NCBI GenBank assembly: GCA_018882795.1
Contig: VERJ01000001.1
Span: 1-64,000 of the forward strand
Length of the DNA: 64,000 nt
Direction of reading: 5' to 3'
From: Burkholderiaceae bacterium
Lineage (GTDB): Bacteria; Pseudomonadota; Gammaproteobacteria; Burkholderiales; Burkholderiaceae_A
Below the pieces are notes generated by a model. It was not told where the DNA came from. It saw only the letters and a program-made list of their open reading frames with translations, and searched no databases. A program made the translations under genes and the position numbers. This document shows positions 32,059 through 42,542 of this stretch, piece by piece; position 1 is the first letter of the stretch; every line of letters starts with the position of its first letter.

Positions 32059-32898
32059 ATGGCGATCGAAGGTGCAGGTAAAATTTCCGACGCTCCATGG
32101 TCAGGCGCTGCGGGCGACGGGGCGGCCACAAAGGGAAGGGTAATCGGGGATCTCTTCCGATACCTGCCCGCGATTGGCCCCTTCGTTCTACTGCTCATCT
32201 GGGATTTGGTGGTGAGATTCGGCTTAATCAAAGCCATCTTGCTGCCACCCCCGATTGACACGTTGATGACACTCATCTCCGGCATGCTGGGCGGCGCCCT
32301 TTTGCATGACTTCTGGGTAACACTCTATAGGACTCTGGTCTCCTTTGGCATCGCTGTGGTGCTTGGCATGCCCCTTGGGATTGCCCTCGGCAGTAACGAG
32401 CGGGCTTACCGCAGCGTGGAGTTTGTGATTGATTTTTTCCGATCGACACCAGCCTCCGCGCTGATCCCGCTGTTTTTGTTGATATTCGGCACATCCGACA
32501 TCAACAAAATCGCGATTGCCTGCTTTGGCGCCTGGCTGCTTGTGGTGTTCAACTGTGCTTACGGGGTGATCAATGCGCGCAAACAACGTGTTGCCGCAGC
32601 CAGGGTTATGGGGGCATCCCGTTGGCAGATCTTCAAAGATGTGCTGATTTGGGAGTCACTGCAGGCATCTTTTGTTGGCCTGCGGTCAGCCGTGTCGATG
32701 GCCCTGGTAATTGTCGTTGTAGCCGAGATGTTTATCGGATCCGAGAGCGGCCTCGGACACAAGATCATCAACGCCCAGCAAGTCATGAACACCAAAATGA
32801 TGTATGCCGCGATTATCTCTGCCGGTGTGCTCGGGTATGTCTTGAATATCGGTTTTTTAGCGATTGAGAAAAAAATTGCGCACTGGAGCGGAAGATGA
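32059..32898 (+). CDS. ABC transporter permease (NitT/TauT type)
   Basis: ~280 aa TM protein with MGASRWQIFKDVLIWESLQASFVGLRSAVSMALVIVVVAEMF. Confidence 0.93.
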   Translation: MAIEGAGKISDAPWSGAAGDGAATKGRVIGDLFRYLPAIGPFVLLLIWDLVVRFGLIKAILLPPPIDTLMTLISGMLGGALLHDFWVTLYRTLVSFGIAVVLGMPLGIALGSNERAYRSVEFVIDFFRSTPASALIPLFLLIFGTSDINKIAIACFGAWLLVVFNCAYGVINARKQRVAAARVMGASRWQIFKDVLIWESLQASFVGLRSAVSMALVIVVVAEMFIGSESGLGHKIINAQQVMNTKMMYAAIISAGVLGYVLNIGFLAIEKKIAHWSGR

Positions 32899-33716
32899 CA
32901 CAAGTAATCAGCGCCCCCCTGATGATCGACGCTGCGAAGCGCCCTTTTCGCCCAGGCCCCCTGGGGACGCACATCACGATTCGTGGACTGACAAAATATT
33001 TTGCTGGATGGCCCTTGTACGAGAATTTCGATCTGGATATCCCGAAAGGGAAAATTGTTTCGATCTTCGGGCCTAACGGGTGCGGAAAATCTACCCTCAT
33101 CAATATGATTGCCGGGTTGATTCCCATCGATTCGGGTGAGATTCTTTTTGATGGGAAATCACTTAAGGAAACAACCATCGGATACGTTTTTCAGAATTAC
33201 CGGGAAGCACTCTTTCCCTGGTGGCGGACAATTGACAACATTGCTTACCCCCTTAAGCTCATGGGGAAAACCAAGGTTGAGGTGGAGCGGCGGGTAGAGG
33301 AGCTGGTCGCTTCCTTCGATGTCAAGTTTGACTTGAATCGATACCCTTACGAGCTCTCTGGCGGGCAGCAACAGACCGCCTCCATCATGCGTGCCCTTGC
33401 GCCTAACCCCGAAGTCCTGTTTCTAGATGAGCCTTTCTCTGCGCTTGATTTTGAGATGACGCTCTTTATTCGGGAAAAGCTGCAGGAGGTATTTATGAAA
33501 ACCGGCACTACCATGATGTTGGTTTCCCATGATCTAGAAGAAGCCGTTTATCTTGCGGATCAGATTCTGCTGCTGACCAAGCGGCCAACCACAATTGCCG
33601 ACATCCTGCACTACGATGATCCGCGCCCGAGGACCACGGCCACGCTATCCGAGAGTAAGTTCATCGCGACCAAGAAAAAAAGCCTGGAAATATTCCAGCG
33701 GGAGGTCCGCAGATGA
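32895..33716 (+). CDS. ABC transporter ATP-binding protein (NitT/TauT type)
   Basis: FGPNGCGKSTLINM, LSGGQQQTASIMRALAPNPEVLFLDEPFSALD. Confidence 0.95.
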   Translation: MTQVISAPLMIDAAKRPFRPGPLGTHITIRGLTKYFAGWPLYENFDLDIPKGKIVSIFGPNGCGKSTLINMIAGLIPIDSGEILFDGKSLKETTIGYVFQNYREALFPWWRTIDNIAYPLKLMGKTKVEVERRVEELVASFDVKFDLNRYPYELSGGQQQTASIMRALAPNPEVLFLDEPFSALDFEMTLFIREKLQEVFMKTGTTMMLVSHDLEEAVYLADQILLLTKRPTTIADILHYDDPRPRTTATLSESKFIATKKKSLEIFQREVRR

Positions 33717-34453
33717 GCCTTTCACCCGTCCCATCTCATTCGCGTACGCTGCTCAGCGAAGACGCCTATCACCAGATTAAGGAGGCAATTCATAATTTCT
33801 CCCTTATCCCGGGCGATCGGTTCACAGAGTCACAACTTGTCGAGCTGCTTCAGATATCCCGCACGCCAATCCGCCAGGCACTGTTCAGGCTGCAGCAGGA
33901 GGGACTTGTTGAGGTGTTATTCCGTAACGGCTGGCGGGTGCCACCCATCGATTTTCGCCACTTTGATGCACTGTATGATTTTCGAATCCTGATTGAAATT
34001 GATGCTGTGCAGCGGCTGTGCGAGGATCGGTCCACCCTCTGCCCTTCAGAAAAAGCAAGACTGTTCGATGCGCTTTCATCGATCTGGCTGTCACCCAATC
34101 AACGGTTCGAAGATGGCCCGCGCGTCAGCCAGCTTGATGAATCATTTCACTGCACAATCGTCAGGGCAGCAGGCAACCCAGCGATCACACGTGCCCATCA
34201 GGAAATCACTGAGAAAATTCGCGTGATTCGAAGACTTGATTTCAGCCGCAATCCCCGAGTTGAGGCGACTTACAACGAGCATGCAAAGATCCTGAGAGCC
34301 ATCCTCGACCGACGCAGCGATCAGGCCCGCATGCTCTTGAAAGCCCATATTGAAGCAAGCCAAATGGAAGTCAGAAAAATAACGCTGCACCAGCTCGAAT
34401 CCTCCCGGCGAGACGCCGGATCGCTGATCAGGCAGGATGCGCTAGCAATATAA
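33713..34453 (+). CDS. GntR family transcriptional regulator (FCD C-terminal domain)
   Basis: YHQIKEAIHNFSLIPGDRFTESQLVELLQISRTPIRQALFRLQQEGLVEV wHTH; FCD-like helices with DESFHCTIVRAAGNPAITRAHQ. Confidence 0.92.
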   Translation: MSLSPVPSHSRTLLSEDAYHQIKEAIHNFSLIPGDRFTESQLVELLQISRTPIRQALFRLQQEGLVEVLFRNGWRVPPIDFRHFDALYDFRILIEIDAVQRLCEDRSTLCPSEKARLFDALSSIWLSPNQRFEDGPRVSQLDESFHCTIVRAAGNPAITRAHQEITEKIRVIRRLDFSRNPRVEATYNEHAKILRAILDRRSDQARMLLKAHIEASQMEVRKITLHQLESSRRDAGSLIRQDALAI

Positions 34454-34485
34454 GCCCGGTGTTGATTTGATTCTCCGCTCTGCCC

Positions 34486-35610
34486 TCAGAGCTGATCCAA
34501 CGCCGCCTTCAAGTGGCCGACCGTGCGCTCCGGGTTGTGGAGCTTGTCCAAACCAAAGAGTCCGATACGAAAGGTTCTGAAATCTGCAGGCTCATCACAC
34601 TGAAGCGGTACTCCTGATGCCGTCTGCAACCCCAAGGCAATGAATTTCTTCGCACTCTGGATGTCTGGATCCTGGGTATAGCTCACGACCACCCCGGGCG
34701 CCTGAAACCCAGATGCGGCCACACTCTTATAGCCATAGGATTCCAGCAGGCTGCGCACCTGCTGGCCCAGGCTGATTTGCTGCTGCCGGGTTTTCTCAAA
34801 ACCACAATCACGGGTCTCACGCATCACATCACGCAGACGCAACAAGGCATCGGTGGGCATCGTGGTGTGATAGACATGGGAGCCGGATTCATAGGTCTCC
34901 ATCACCTGAAGCCACTTCTTGAGATCGCAGGCATAGCTGGAGCTGGTCGTCTGGTCAATCGCAGCCCGAGCACGCTCGCTGAGCATGACCATGGCACAAC
35001 ACGGTGAGCCACTCCAGCCTTTCTGTGGAGCAGAGATCAGCACATCCACGCCTGTGGCCCGCATGTCTACCCACATCGCACCGGAGGCGACACAGTCCAG
35101 CACAAGCAAGCCGCCGACCCCATGGATCGCGGCTGCGAGGCGGCTGAGATAGTCATCCGGCAGAATCATCCCCGCTGAAGTTTCGACATGCGGCGCAAAG
35201 ACAACGGCTGGCCGCTCGCGGGCAATCAGCGCTTCCACTTCTTCAATCGGATATGGGACCCAGGCAGACTCCGAGGCCTCTGCAACACGCCGGGCCTTGA
35301 GCACAATGGCCTGATCGGTGATTGCGCCCATCTCGATGATCTGAGTCCAACGATAACTAAACCAGCCATTGCGAATAATCACAATTTTTTTATTCGTGGC
35401 GAACTGCCGGGCAACGGCCTCCATGCCGAACGTGCCACTACCCGGAACCAGAATGGCGGAATGGGCTGCATAGACCTCTTTGAGCATAGAGGAAATATCA
35501 CAGACCACGCCTTGGAATCGTTTGGACATATGGTTCAGTGCACGATCCGTGTAGACCACTGAGAATTCAAGCAGTCCATCAGGATCAACGTCAGGCAACA
35601 GTCCGGGCAT
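34486..35610 (-). CDS. aminotransferase class V-fold PLP-dependent enzyme
   Basis: VPGSGTFGMEAVARQF, VFAPHVETSAGMILPDDYL, VLDCVASGAMWVDMRATGVDVLISAPQKGWSGSP (PLP Lys). Confidence 0.88.
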   Translation of the reverse strand: MPGLLPDVDPDGLLEFSVVYTDRALNHMSKRFQGVVCDISSMLKEVYAAHSAILVPGSGTFGMEAVARQFATNKKIVIIRNGWFSYRWTQIIEMGAITDQAIVLKARRVAEASESAWVPYPIEEVEALIARERPAVVFAPHVETSAGMILPDDYLSRLAAAIHGVGGLLVLDCVASGAMWVDMRATGVDVLISAPQKGWSGSPCCAMVMLSERARAAIDQTTSSSYACDLKKWLQVMETYESGSHVYHTTMPTDALLRLRDVMRETRDCGFEKTRQQQISLGQQVRSLLESYGYKSVAASGFQAPGVVVSYTQDPDIQSAKKFIALGLQTASGVPLQCDEPADFRTFRIGLFGLDKLHNPERTVGHLKAALDQL

Positions 35611-35768
35611 AGGGCTCTCCGATTAATGGGTTATCTGTTTCGATTTCAGCACCAAATCCAGCCATTTTCAAATCCCACCCTGAATAGGCCTGAGCAACCC
35701 GATAAAACCCCGTAAAATCAAGGTTTCAACAGGCAAGAGATCATCACAACACAAACGGGGAGTAGGCC

Positions 35769-36038
35769 ATGCAGCAACAGGAGTTTCTTGCATCTATTCG
35801 ACAGAATGGATTTGCCGATCCCGTTGAGTTAATTCGGGAAGCCAATGGTTTTCTGGATACGCACGAACACCCCTTTGAAGCCAGGGTGCTGGTGATTGAT
35901 GGTCAGATCGAAATCGGGAGCAAACAATCCAGTCGCGTCTACCAGGCCGGAGAGACTTTCCATCTGGAGAAAAACGAGCCCCACTGGGAACGCTATGGCC
36001 CACAAGGCGTTCGCTATCTCTCGGCACGCAAAGATTAA
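35769..36038 (+). CDS. small cupin-fold protein
   Basis: 89 aa: LDTHEHPFEARVLVIDGQIEIGSKQSSRVYQAGETFHLEKNEPHWERYGPQGVRYL. Confidence 0.7.
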   Translation: MQQQEFLASIRQNGFADPVELIREANGFLDTHEHPFEARVLVIDGQIEIGSKQSSRVYQAGETFHLEKNEPHWERYGPQGVRYLSARKD

Positions 36039-36083
36039 CCGCCCCCATCCGGGGATGCTTTTTACGCATGGGGCCGATCGGCC

Positions 36084-37262
36084 ATGAACACGCGGTCCCA
36101 CAGCATTCTTTTCATTACGCTCGCAGCATTCTGCAGCATGGCATCCATGCGGATCTCCGATCCCCTGCTGCCCGTCATATCGGCCGAGTTCAAGATTCCT
36201 ACTGGCAGCGCTTCTGCAATCGTGGGTGCCTTTGCGATTGCCTACGGGTTTAGCCAGTTTCTGTTCGGCCCGATGGCTGACCGACTAGGCAAGCTCTATG
36301 TCATTGGCTGGGCACTCTTTCTCTCAGTGCTGGCAAATATCGGGGTGGCACTCTCGACTGACTTTGACGCGATCGTGTGGTGGCGCGGCGTCTCGGGGGC
36401 AACAACCGCGGGGGTTGTGCCCCTGGCCATGGCCTGGGTCGGTGAAACGGTGCCGTACGAAGAGCGTCAGCCCACCCTAGCGCGCTTTCTGTTTGGTGTG
36501 CTTGGTGGGACCATCGGAGGCCAGATCCTAGGCGGACTCTGCGCTGACTCCAGCAATTGGCGCATCGGCTTTTATGGCATTGCAGCCCTGTATCTGGCCA
36601 GCCTTGTACTTCTCATGGCCAGCGGTTCAGCCAAGCGTGCGGTTCGACCCGCCGATTCGGGAAACACACTCGGGAGCCAACGTCATTTCCGAAACGTGCT
36701 GTCCCAACGATGGTCACAGTTCATTTTGTTCGTCGTTGGGGTTGAGGGATTCTTGTTTTATGGTGCAGTGGTATTTATTCCCGCCTACCTCCACCTTGAA
36801 CTCAGGCTCTCATTAACCGTTGCAGGTGTGCTGATGTCAGGGTTTGGCCTTGGTGGCCTGCTCTATGCGGGCACCGCACGCCGAATGTTGGCAAGGCTCG
36901 GAGAGACCGGCTTGGTAAAGGGTGGCGGACTGTTTTTAGGGTCCTCATTCATGCTTCTTCTGGTTACAGGACACTGGGTCTTCCCCGCCATTGCCATCTT
37001 CATCATGGGCCTGGGCCTTTACATGCTGCACAACACCCTGCAGACCCATGCCACCCAAATGACGCCAGAATCCCGGGGCACCGCCGTTTCCCTGTTCGCT
37101 TGCTCACTGTTCCTTGGGCAATCACTGGGGGTCAGCGGTGCTGGCTGGCTCATTGATCGAATCGGATTTGTGCCACTTTTCTGGATATCCGCCACGGGTT
37201 TACCATTGTTGGCGTTCTGGTTAAGTCACTATTTGAAGTCTCATCCGGTAAACCAGCCTTGA
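36084..37262 (+). CDS. MFS transporter
   Basis: 392 aa, 12 TM; AIAYGFSQFLFGPMADRLGKLYVIGWAL MFS motif A. Confidence 0.9.
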   Translation: MNTRSHSILFITLAAFCSMASMRISDPLLPVISAEFKIPTGSASAIVGAFAIAYGFSQFLFGPMADRLGKLYVIGWALFLSVLANIGVALSTDFDAIVWWRGVSGATTAGVVPLAMAWVGETVPYEERQPTLARFLFGVLGGTIGGQILGGLCADSSNWRIGFYGIAALYLASLVLLMASGSAKRAVRPADSGNTLGSQRHFRNVLSQRWSQFILFVVGVEGFLFYGAVVFIPAYLHLELRLSLTVAGVLMSGFGLGGLLYAGTARRMLARLGETGLVKGGGLFLGSSFMLLLVTGHWVFPAIAIFIMGLGLYMLHNTLQTHATQMTPESRGTAVSLFACSLFLGQSLGVSGAGWLIDRIGFVPLFWISATGLPLLAFWLSHYLKSHPVNQP

Positions 37263-37265
37263 CAC

Positions 37266-38057
37266 ATGCATCTCCTAATTGCCCCTCTACTGCTGAGTTT
37301 AGGCCTGCTGTGCCTGATGCCCATGGCGCAGGCCGCCTGCCAAGAACCAATCTTCACACCACCAGATCAAGTCAGGCTGACCTCTGACACTGTGCTGATC
37401 GTGACCCATGCCACATCGGCGCATGATCCCCGCTTTTCCACCAAGTTCGGCGTAGATACTGTGATTGACTTTGCCAAGAGCAAAAACATTCCGGTCATCT
37501 ACCTTGTGGATGAGGGCCCACTGCGGCAGTATTTCATGGGTGACTGCGAGCCTACCTACTGGGTCAAGTCCATTGATGGCGAGGTACTGTTTAATGCGCC
37601 TGTTCAGCACATTTATTTGGCAGGTGGCCATGTTGAGCTCTGCCTCTCCCGTTCTGTTCATGACCTGATCTACCAGGCGGCCAAACGTCCCTTTCGGCGA
37701 CTAGAGCTAACCTATGTCATGGATGCGATTTACTCCAATGGAAAAACCATCAGCGAATCCGATCCCTTCTATAAGGACTTCAGCTGGTTTCTGGGAATCA
37801 TCGCCCATGGGCGTCCCGGCGGGGAGCAATGGCCAAAACTCAATCTACTGGAGGCCACTGGCGTGATCAAAACAATCGAAAATGATTACCGCTATCTGTC
37901 AGAACTCCTGCCGCACTGGGAAAGAACCTTCGGAAAGGATCACCGGATTGAACTGCAAATGAATAACCTTGCAACGCGCGTGCTGCAAGCGGGGGCAGGA
38001 TTCAGGCCTCCGACAGTAAAGTTCCACTTCATCGATTCTGCGGATCTTCTCCAGTAG
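37266..38057 (+). CDS. secreted protein of unknown function (possible isochorismatase-like fold)
   Basis: Signal peptide MHLLIAPLLLSLGLLCLMPMAQAAC; IPVIYLVDEG and IYLAGGHVELCLSRSVHDLIYQA are reminiscent of cysteine-hydrolase (isochorismatase-like) strands. Confidence 0.6.
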   Translation: MHLLIAPLLLSLGLLCLMPMAQAACQEPIFTPPDQVRLTSDTVLIVTHATSAHDPRFSTKFGVDTVIDFAKSKNIPVIYLVDEGPLRQYFMGDCEPTYWVKSIDGEVLFNAPVQHIYLAGGHVELCLSRSVHDLIYQAAKRPFRRLELTYVMDAIYSNGKTISESDPFYKDFSWFLGIIAHGRPGGEQWPKLNLLEATGVIKTIENDYRYLSELLPHWERTFGKDHRIELQMNNLATRVLQAGAGFRPPTVKFHFIDSADLLQ

Positions 38058-38066
38058 GCCCACAGC

Positions 38067-39254
38067 TTGAGCCCAACCCGCATCGTCTTGCTTGCCACCG
38101 GTTTATCTCTCGGACCAACGGTCTCGAACTCATTTGCACGCTTCGCTTATGCCTTGGTGCTGCCCGCAATGCGGGAGGATCTGGCATTCAATTTTTCGCA
38201 GGCAGGATTTCTCAATACCGCCAATGCCTTCGGTTATTTACTCGGGGCGATCCTGACCCGTCTGCTCGTAAATCAATGGGGCAATAAGAATCTTTTTCGC
38301 CACGGCATGATCCTGACGGCGGCCGCGCTGCTGTTGACCGGCTTGGTTCACGATCTTTGGGCCCTGGCCCTCTGTCGATTTGCGGGCGGTGTTGGCGGTG
38401 CTGCGGTGTTTATCTGCGGCGGGGTGCTGGCCGGCAATATCGTTGCCCACGATCCCAAGTGGAGTACCCGCTGCATCACACTGTATTTTGGTGGCGCTGG
38501 AATTGGATTAATGCTTTGTGGCGCCGTGATTCCTGCCTGGTTGGACCACACCGGCCCACCGGGATGGGCAGACATCTGGATTGCCATGGGGCTGACTGCA
38601 GCAGCAATGAGCGTGGCCTCACAAGTCTGTGTGGCCCAGATCGCCGAACCCAGCCATGCTTCGGGAAGTGCCGCCTGGCCGCTCAAGCCAATGCTGCCCG
38701 CATTTCTTTCCTATATCTGCTTTGGTCTAGGCTATATCGTGTACATGACCTTCATCATCGCCTGGGTCCGTTCACAGGGACTCTCGACGACTCAGGTCGC
38801 TGCGATGTGGTCGCTGCTTGGGCTCACCACCATCCTCTCGCCACTGGTCTGGTCTGGGCCGATGGCGAAGTGGAGAGGCGGAAGACCCATGGCTGCGGTG
38901 ATGCTTACACTCGGTGTCGGTGCGGGACTGCCGATTGTGCCACTGCCACCAGAATGGCAGTTTTTCGGCATTCAATGTTCGGCAGCATTATTCGGGCTGG
39001 GCATGTTCAGCGCGCCGGCCTCCATCAGTACCCTGATCAAGCATTCACTTCCAAAACCCGCATGGGGGTCAGCGATGGCCACATTCACCATCGCATTTGG
39101 TCTCAGCCAAGTGGTTGCACCGCTAACCAGCGGGTGGATGGCAGACCTCAGTGGTTCGCTGCGCGGTGGACTCACCCTCTCGGCTGCCATCATCCTGATT
39201 GGTGTGGGCCTGGCCCTGCTGCAGCGGCCTCTCATCCACTTGAAGCACCAATAG
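38067..39254 (+). CDS. YbfB/YjiJ family MFS transporter (TTG start)
   Basis: 395 aa, 12 TM; SNSFARFAYALVLPAMREDLAFNFSQAGFLNTANAFGYLLGAIL. Confidence 0.85.
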   Translation: MSPTRIVLLATGLSLGPTVSNSFARFAYALVLPAMREDLAFNFSQAGFLNTANAFGYLLGAILTRLLVNQWGNKNLFRHGMILTAAALLLTGLVHDLWALALCRFAGGVGGAAVFICGGVLAGNIVAHDPKWSTRCITLYFGGAGIGLMLCGAVIPAWLDHTGPPGWADIWIAMGLTAAAMSVASQVCVAQIAEPSHASGSAAWPLKPMLPAFLSYICFGLGYIVYMTFIIAWVRSQGLSTTQVAAMWSLLGLTTILSPLVWSGPMAKWRGGRPMAAVMLTLGVGAGLPIVPLPPEWQFFGIQCSAALFGLGMFSAPASISTLIKHSLPKPAWGSAMATFTIAFGLSQVVAPLTSGWMADLSGSLRGGLTLSAAIILIGVGLALLQRPLIHLKHQ

Positions 39255-39261
39255 CGATGCA

Positions 39262-40260
39262 TTACTTTGGGAATTGTTCGGTATCAATCTCTTTTTGCGT
39301 AGGCGCGTTATAGCGCTCCCCAATAACGGTCTGGTTATTGATCAGCCGATCCAGTCGATTCATCACCTCAGCATTCAGGATGATGTTGGCCGCACCAAGA
39401 TTGTCATCAAGATGTGATGTAGAGCGTGTGCCCGGGATCACCAGCATATCTTGGTAACGATTCAGAATCCAGGCGAGCGCCAGCTGCGGCAAAGAACAGC
39501 CGACCTCTGCAGCAATCACCCGATACTCAGACAATAGGGCAAGGTTGTGCGCGTAGTTTTCCGGCTCAAACCTGGGCATCTGAAACCGAATGTCACCGGG
39601 CTGTAATTGCTTGGCGGGATCAGTGAGTTCGCCTGCGAAAAATCCACGGCCCAAGGGACTGAAGGCAACAAACACCACGCCGAGTTCATGGCAAGTATCA
39701 ATCACCGAGATCTCGGGTTCACGGGTCCAAAGCGAGTATTCATTCTGCACCGCCATGATGGGATGCACCTGCTGCGCACGGCGAATGGTATTGCCCGAGA
39801 CCTCCGACAGACCGATGCCGCGAATCTTGCCCGCAGCCACAAGATCGGCAAGGGCGCCCACACTGTCTTCAATCGGCACATTGAAATCAAGCCGATGCAG
39901 GTAATACAGATCAATGACCTCGGTCTGCAGGCGTTTGAGCGCATCGTCGCAGGTGGCCTTGATGGTCTCCGGGCGCCCATCGATCACCCGTTTACCATTC
40001 ACACCGGTCATGCCGCATTTGCTGGCCAGCACGAAACGATTGCGATGGGGTTTAAGAAAGCGGCCCAAGAGTTTTTCGTTTTCACCAAAACCATAGAGTG
40101 CTGCCGTATCGAAAAAATCCACACCCCGATCCAGTGCGTGGAGTAGTAGGCGGCCGGCCGCAGCTTCATCCGGGAAATGGCTGTAAGCATGGCTGACATT
40201 CATGCAGCCCAGGCCGATCGGCATGACCGAGAATGGCCCAAGGGGGCGTTGATTGCTCAT
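39262..40260 (-). CDS. aldo/keto reductase
   Basis: VDFFDTAALYGFGENEKLLGRFLK, LASKCGM, YYLHRLDFNVPIEDSVGAL. Confidence 0.93.
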   Translation of the reverse strand: MSNQRPLGPFSVMPIGLGCMNVSHAYSHFPDEAAAGRLLLHALDRGVDFFDTAALYGFGENEKLLGRFLKPHRNRFVLASKCGMTGVNGKRVIDGRPETIKATCDDALKRLQTEVIDLYYLHRLDFNVPIEDSVGALADLVAAGKIRGIGLSEVSGNTIRRAQQVHPIMAVQNEYSLWTREPEISVIDTCHELGVVFVAFSPLGRGFFAGELTDPAKQLQPGDIRFQMPRFEPENYAHNLALLSEYRVIAAEVGCSLPQLALAWILNRYQDMLVIPGTRSTSHLDDNLGAANIILNAEVMNRLDRLINNQTVIGERYNAPTQKEIDTEQFPK

Positions 40261-40276
40261 AAAAACCTCCGCGCCT

Positions 40277-41230
40277 TTAGGTCAGCTGCTGCCCCAACTC
40301 GCCCAGCACCCGATAGCAATCCAGCACCTGATGCACAGATGCGTTGGGTTCGCGGCCCTCGCGGATGGCGGCGATGAACTCACGATCCTGCAACTCAATG
40401 CCATTCATCGAGACATCTACCCTGGAGACATCAATTTTTTCTTCTTTACCATTAAACAGATCATCGTAGCGGGCGATATAGGTGCCGGTATCGCCGATAT
40501 AGCGAAAAAAGGTGCCCAGGGGGCCATCATTGTTAAACGACAACGACAGCGTGCAGATCGCGCCATTGGCAGCTTTCAATTGAATCGACATATCCATGGC
40601 GATTTTCAGCTCAGGGTGCATCGGCCCCTGAATCGCATTGGCCTTCACAATCGGCGAGCCGGTCTGATAGGCAAAGAGATCCACCGTGTGGGCGGCATGG
40701 TGCCAGAGCAGATGGTCTGTCCAGCTGCGTGGCTGGCCCAAGGCATTGATATTGGTGCGCCGGAAAAAATAAGTCTGTACATCCATCTGCTGGATGTTGT
40801 ACTCACCCGCGCTTATCTTGTGATGGACCCACTGATGGCTGGGATTAAAACGCCGGGTGTGACCCACCATGGCCACCAGGCCTGTTTCCTTCTGCATGCG
40901 CACCACCTCCTGGGCGTCAGCCCAGGAATCGGCCAGGGGGATTTCCACCTGAACATGTTTACCCGCTTTTAGGCACTGAATGGTTTGTGCAGCATGAATC
41001 TGAGTGGGCGTACATAAAATCACCGCATCCACATCAGGACGTGCAAGTGACTCGGCCAGATCCGTAGTGACATGCACCGCGCCATATTTGGCGGCGACCT
41101 CTTTGGCCTGGTCCAGATTGCGGCCAATCAGGGACACAATGTTCACGCCAGGAATATTTTTTAAGGCATCCAGATGCTTCTGACCAAACGCGCCTGGGCC
41201 TGCCAGGGCGATGCCAACGGGTTTGTTCAT
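40277..41230 (-). CDS. ligC: Gfo/Idh/MocA oxidoreductase, probable 4-carboxy-2-hydroxymuconate-6-semialdehyde dehydrogenase
   Basis: MNKPVGIALAGPGAFGQKHLDALKNIPGVNIVSLIGRNLDQAKEVAAKYG; directly downstream of ligAB. Confidence 0.85.
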   Translation of the reverse strand: MNKPVGIALAGPGAFGQKHLDALKNIPGVNIVSLIGRNLDQAKEVAAKYGAVHVTTDLAESLARPDVDAVILCTPTQIHAAQTIQCLKAGKHVQVEIPLADSWADAQEVVRMQKETGLVAMVGHTRRFNPSHQWVHHKISAGEYNIQQMDVQTYFFRRTNINALGQPRSWTDHLLWHHAAHTVDLFAYQTGSPIVKANAIQGPMHPELKIAMDMSIQLKAANGAICTLSLSFNNDGPLGTFFRYIGDTGTYIARYDDLFNGKEEKIDVSRVDVSMNGIELQDREFIAAIREGREPNASVHQVLDCYRVLGELGQQLT

Positions 41231-41231
41231 A

Positions 41232-42086
<855 letters not shown>

Positions 42087-42539
42087 TTAGAGACTCCCCT
42101 TTTGTTGTGCCCTGCCCGCGCTGCCCTGAGGCTGGCGGTGGGGCTGGGCATCGCCGTCTTCGCCCAAATAACGATTGCCATCGGGCGATCGGCCGCCACG
42201 AATCATCATGTCGCGGTATTCCTGCTCAGTCATGCCGGTCATGCTGCCAGCCATCTGCTGAAAGCTCTTGCCATCCGTAGCACCAATTTTTGCAAGGAAA
42301 TAAATGTTGCCGCCCAGACGAATGCACCAATTCAGGTCGCGCGCCAGCACGGCCTGCTTTTGTTCCTCCGTCATGGGCCATTCATCCAGATAAGCCCGCT
42401 CGTTGGCTTTGAAGCGCTCGCGATTCTCTGCCTTCATGAGCGACATACAGAATTGATTCAGCCAATAGCCCTTGCGAGATTGGTCAGCATCAAAGATCGT
42501 GGTGCCGGGAATATCAAGGTAGGGTTTTTTCAAGGCCAT
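42087..42539 (-). CDS. ligA: protocatechuate 4,5-dioxygenase subunit alpha
   Basis: LigA-like: SRKGYWLNQFCMSLMKAENRERFKANERAYLDEWPMTEEQKQAVLARDLNWCIRLGGNIYFLAKIGATDG. Confidence 0.94.
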   Translation of the reverse strand: MALKKPYLDIPGTTIFDADQSRKGYWLNQFCMSLMKAENRERFKANERAYLDEWPMTEEQKQAVLARDLNWCIRLGGNIYFLAKIGATDGKSFQQMAGSMTGMTEQEYRDMMIRGGRSPDGNRYLGEDGDAQPHRQPQGSAGRAQQKGSL

Positions 42540-42542
42540 GAT

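Noticed and set aside
38357-39313. 318-aa + strand ORF
   Set aside because: Alternate frame of the YbfB-type MFS gene; low-complexity Trp/His/Arg-rich shadow translation with no family resemblance.
40253-40972. 239-aa + strand ORF
   Set aside because: Antisense to ligC with no recognisable domain; opposite a well-supported gene.
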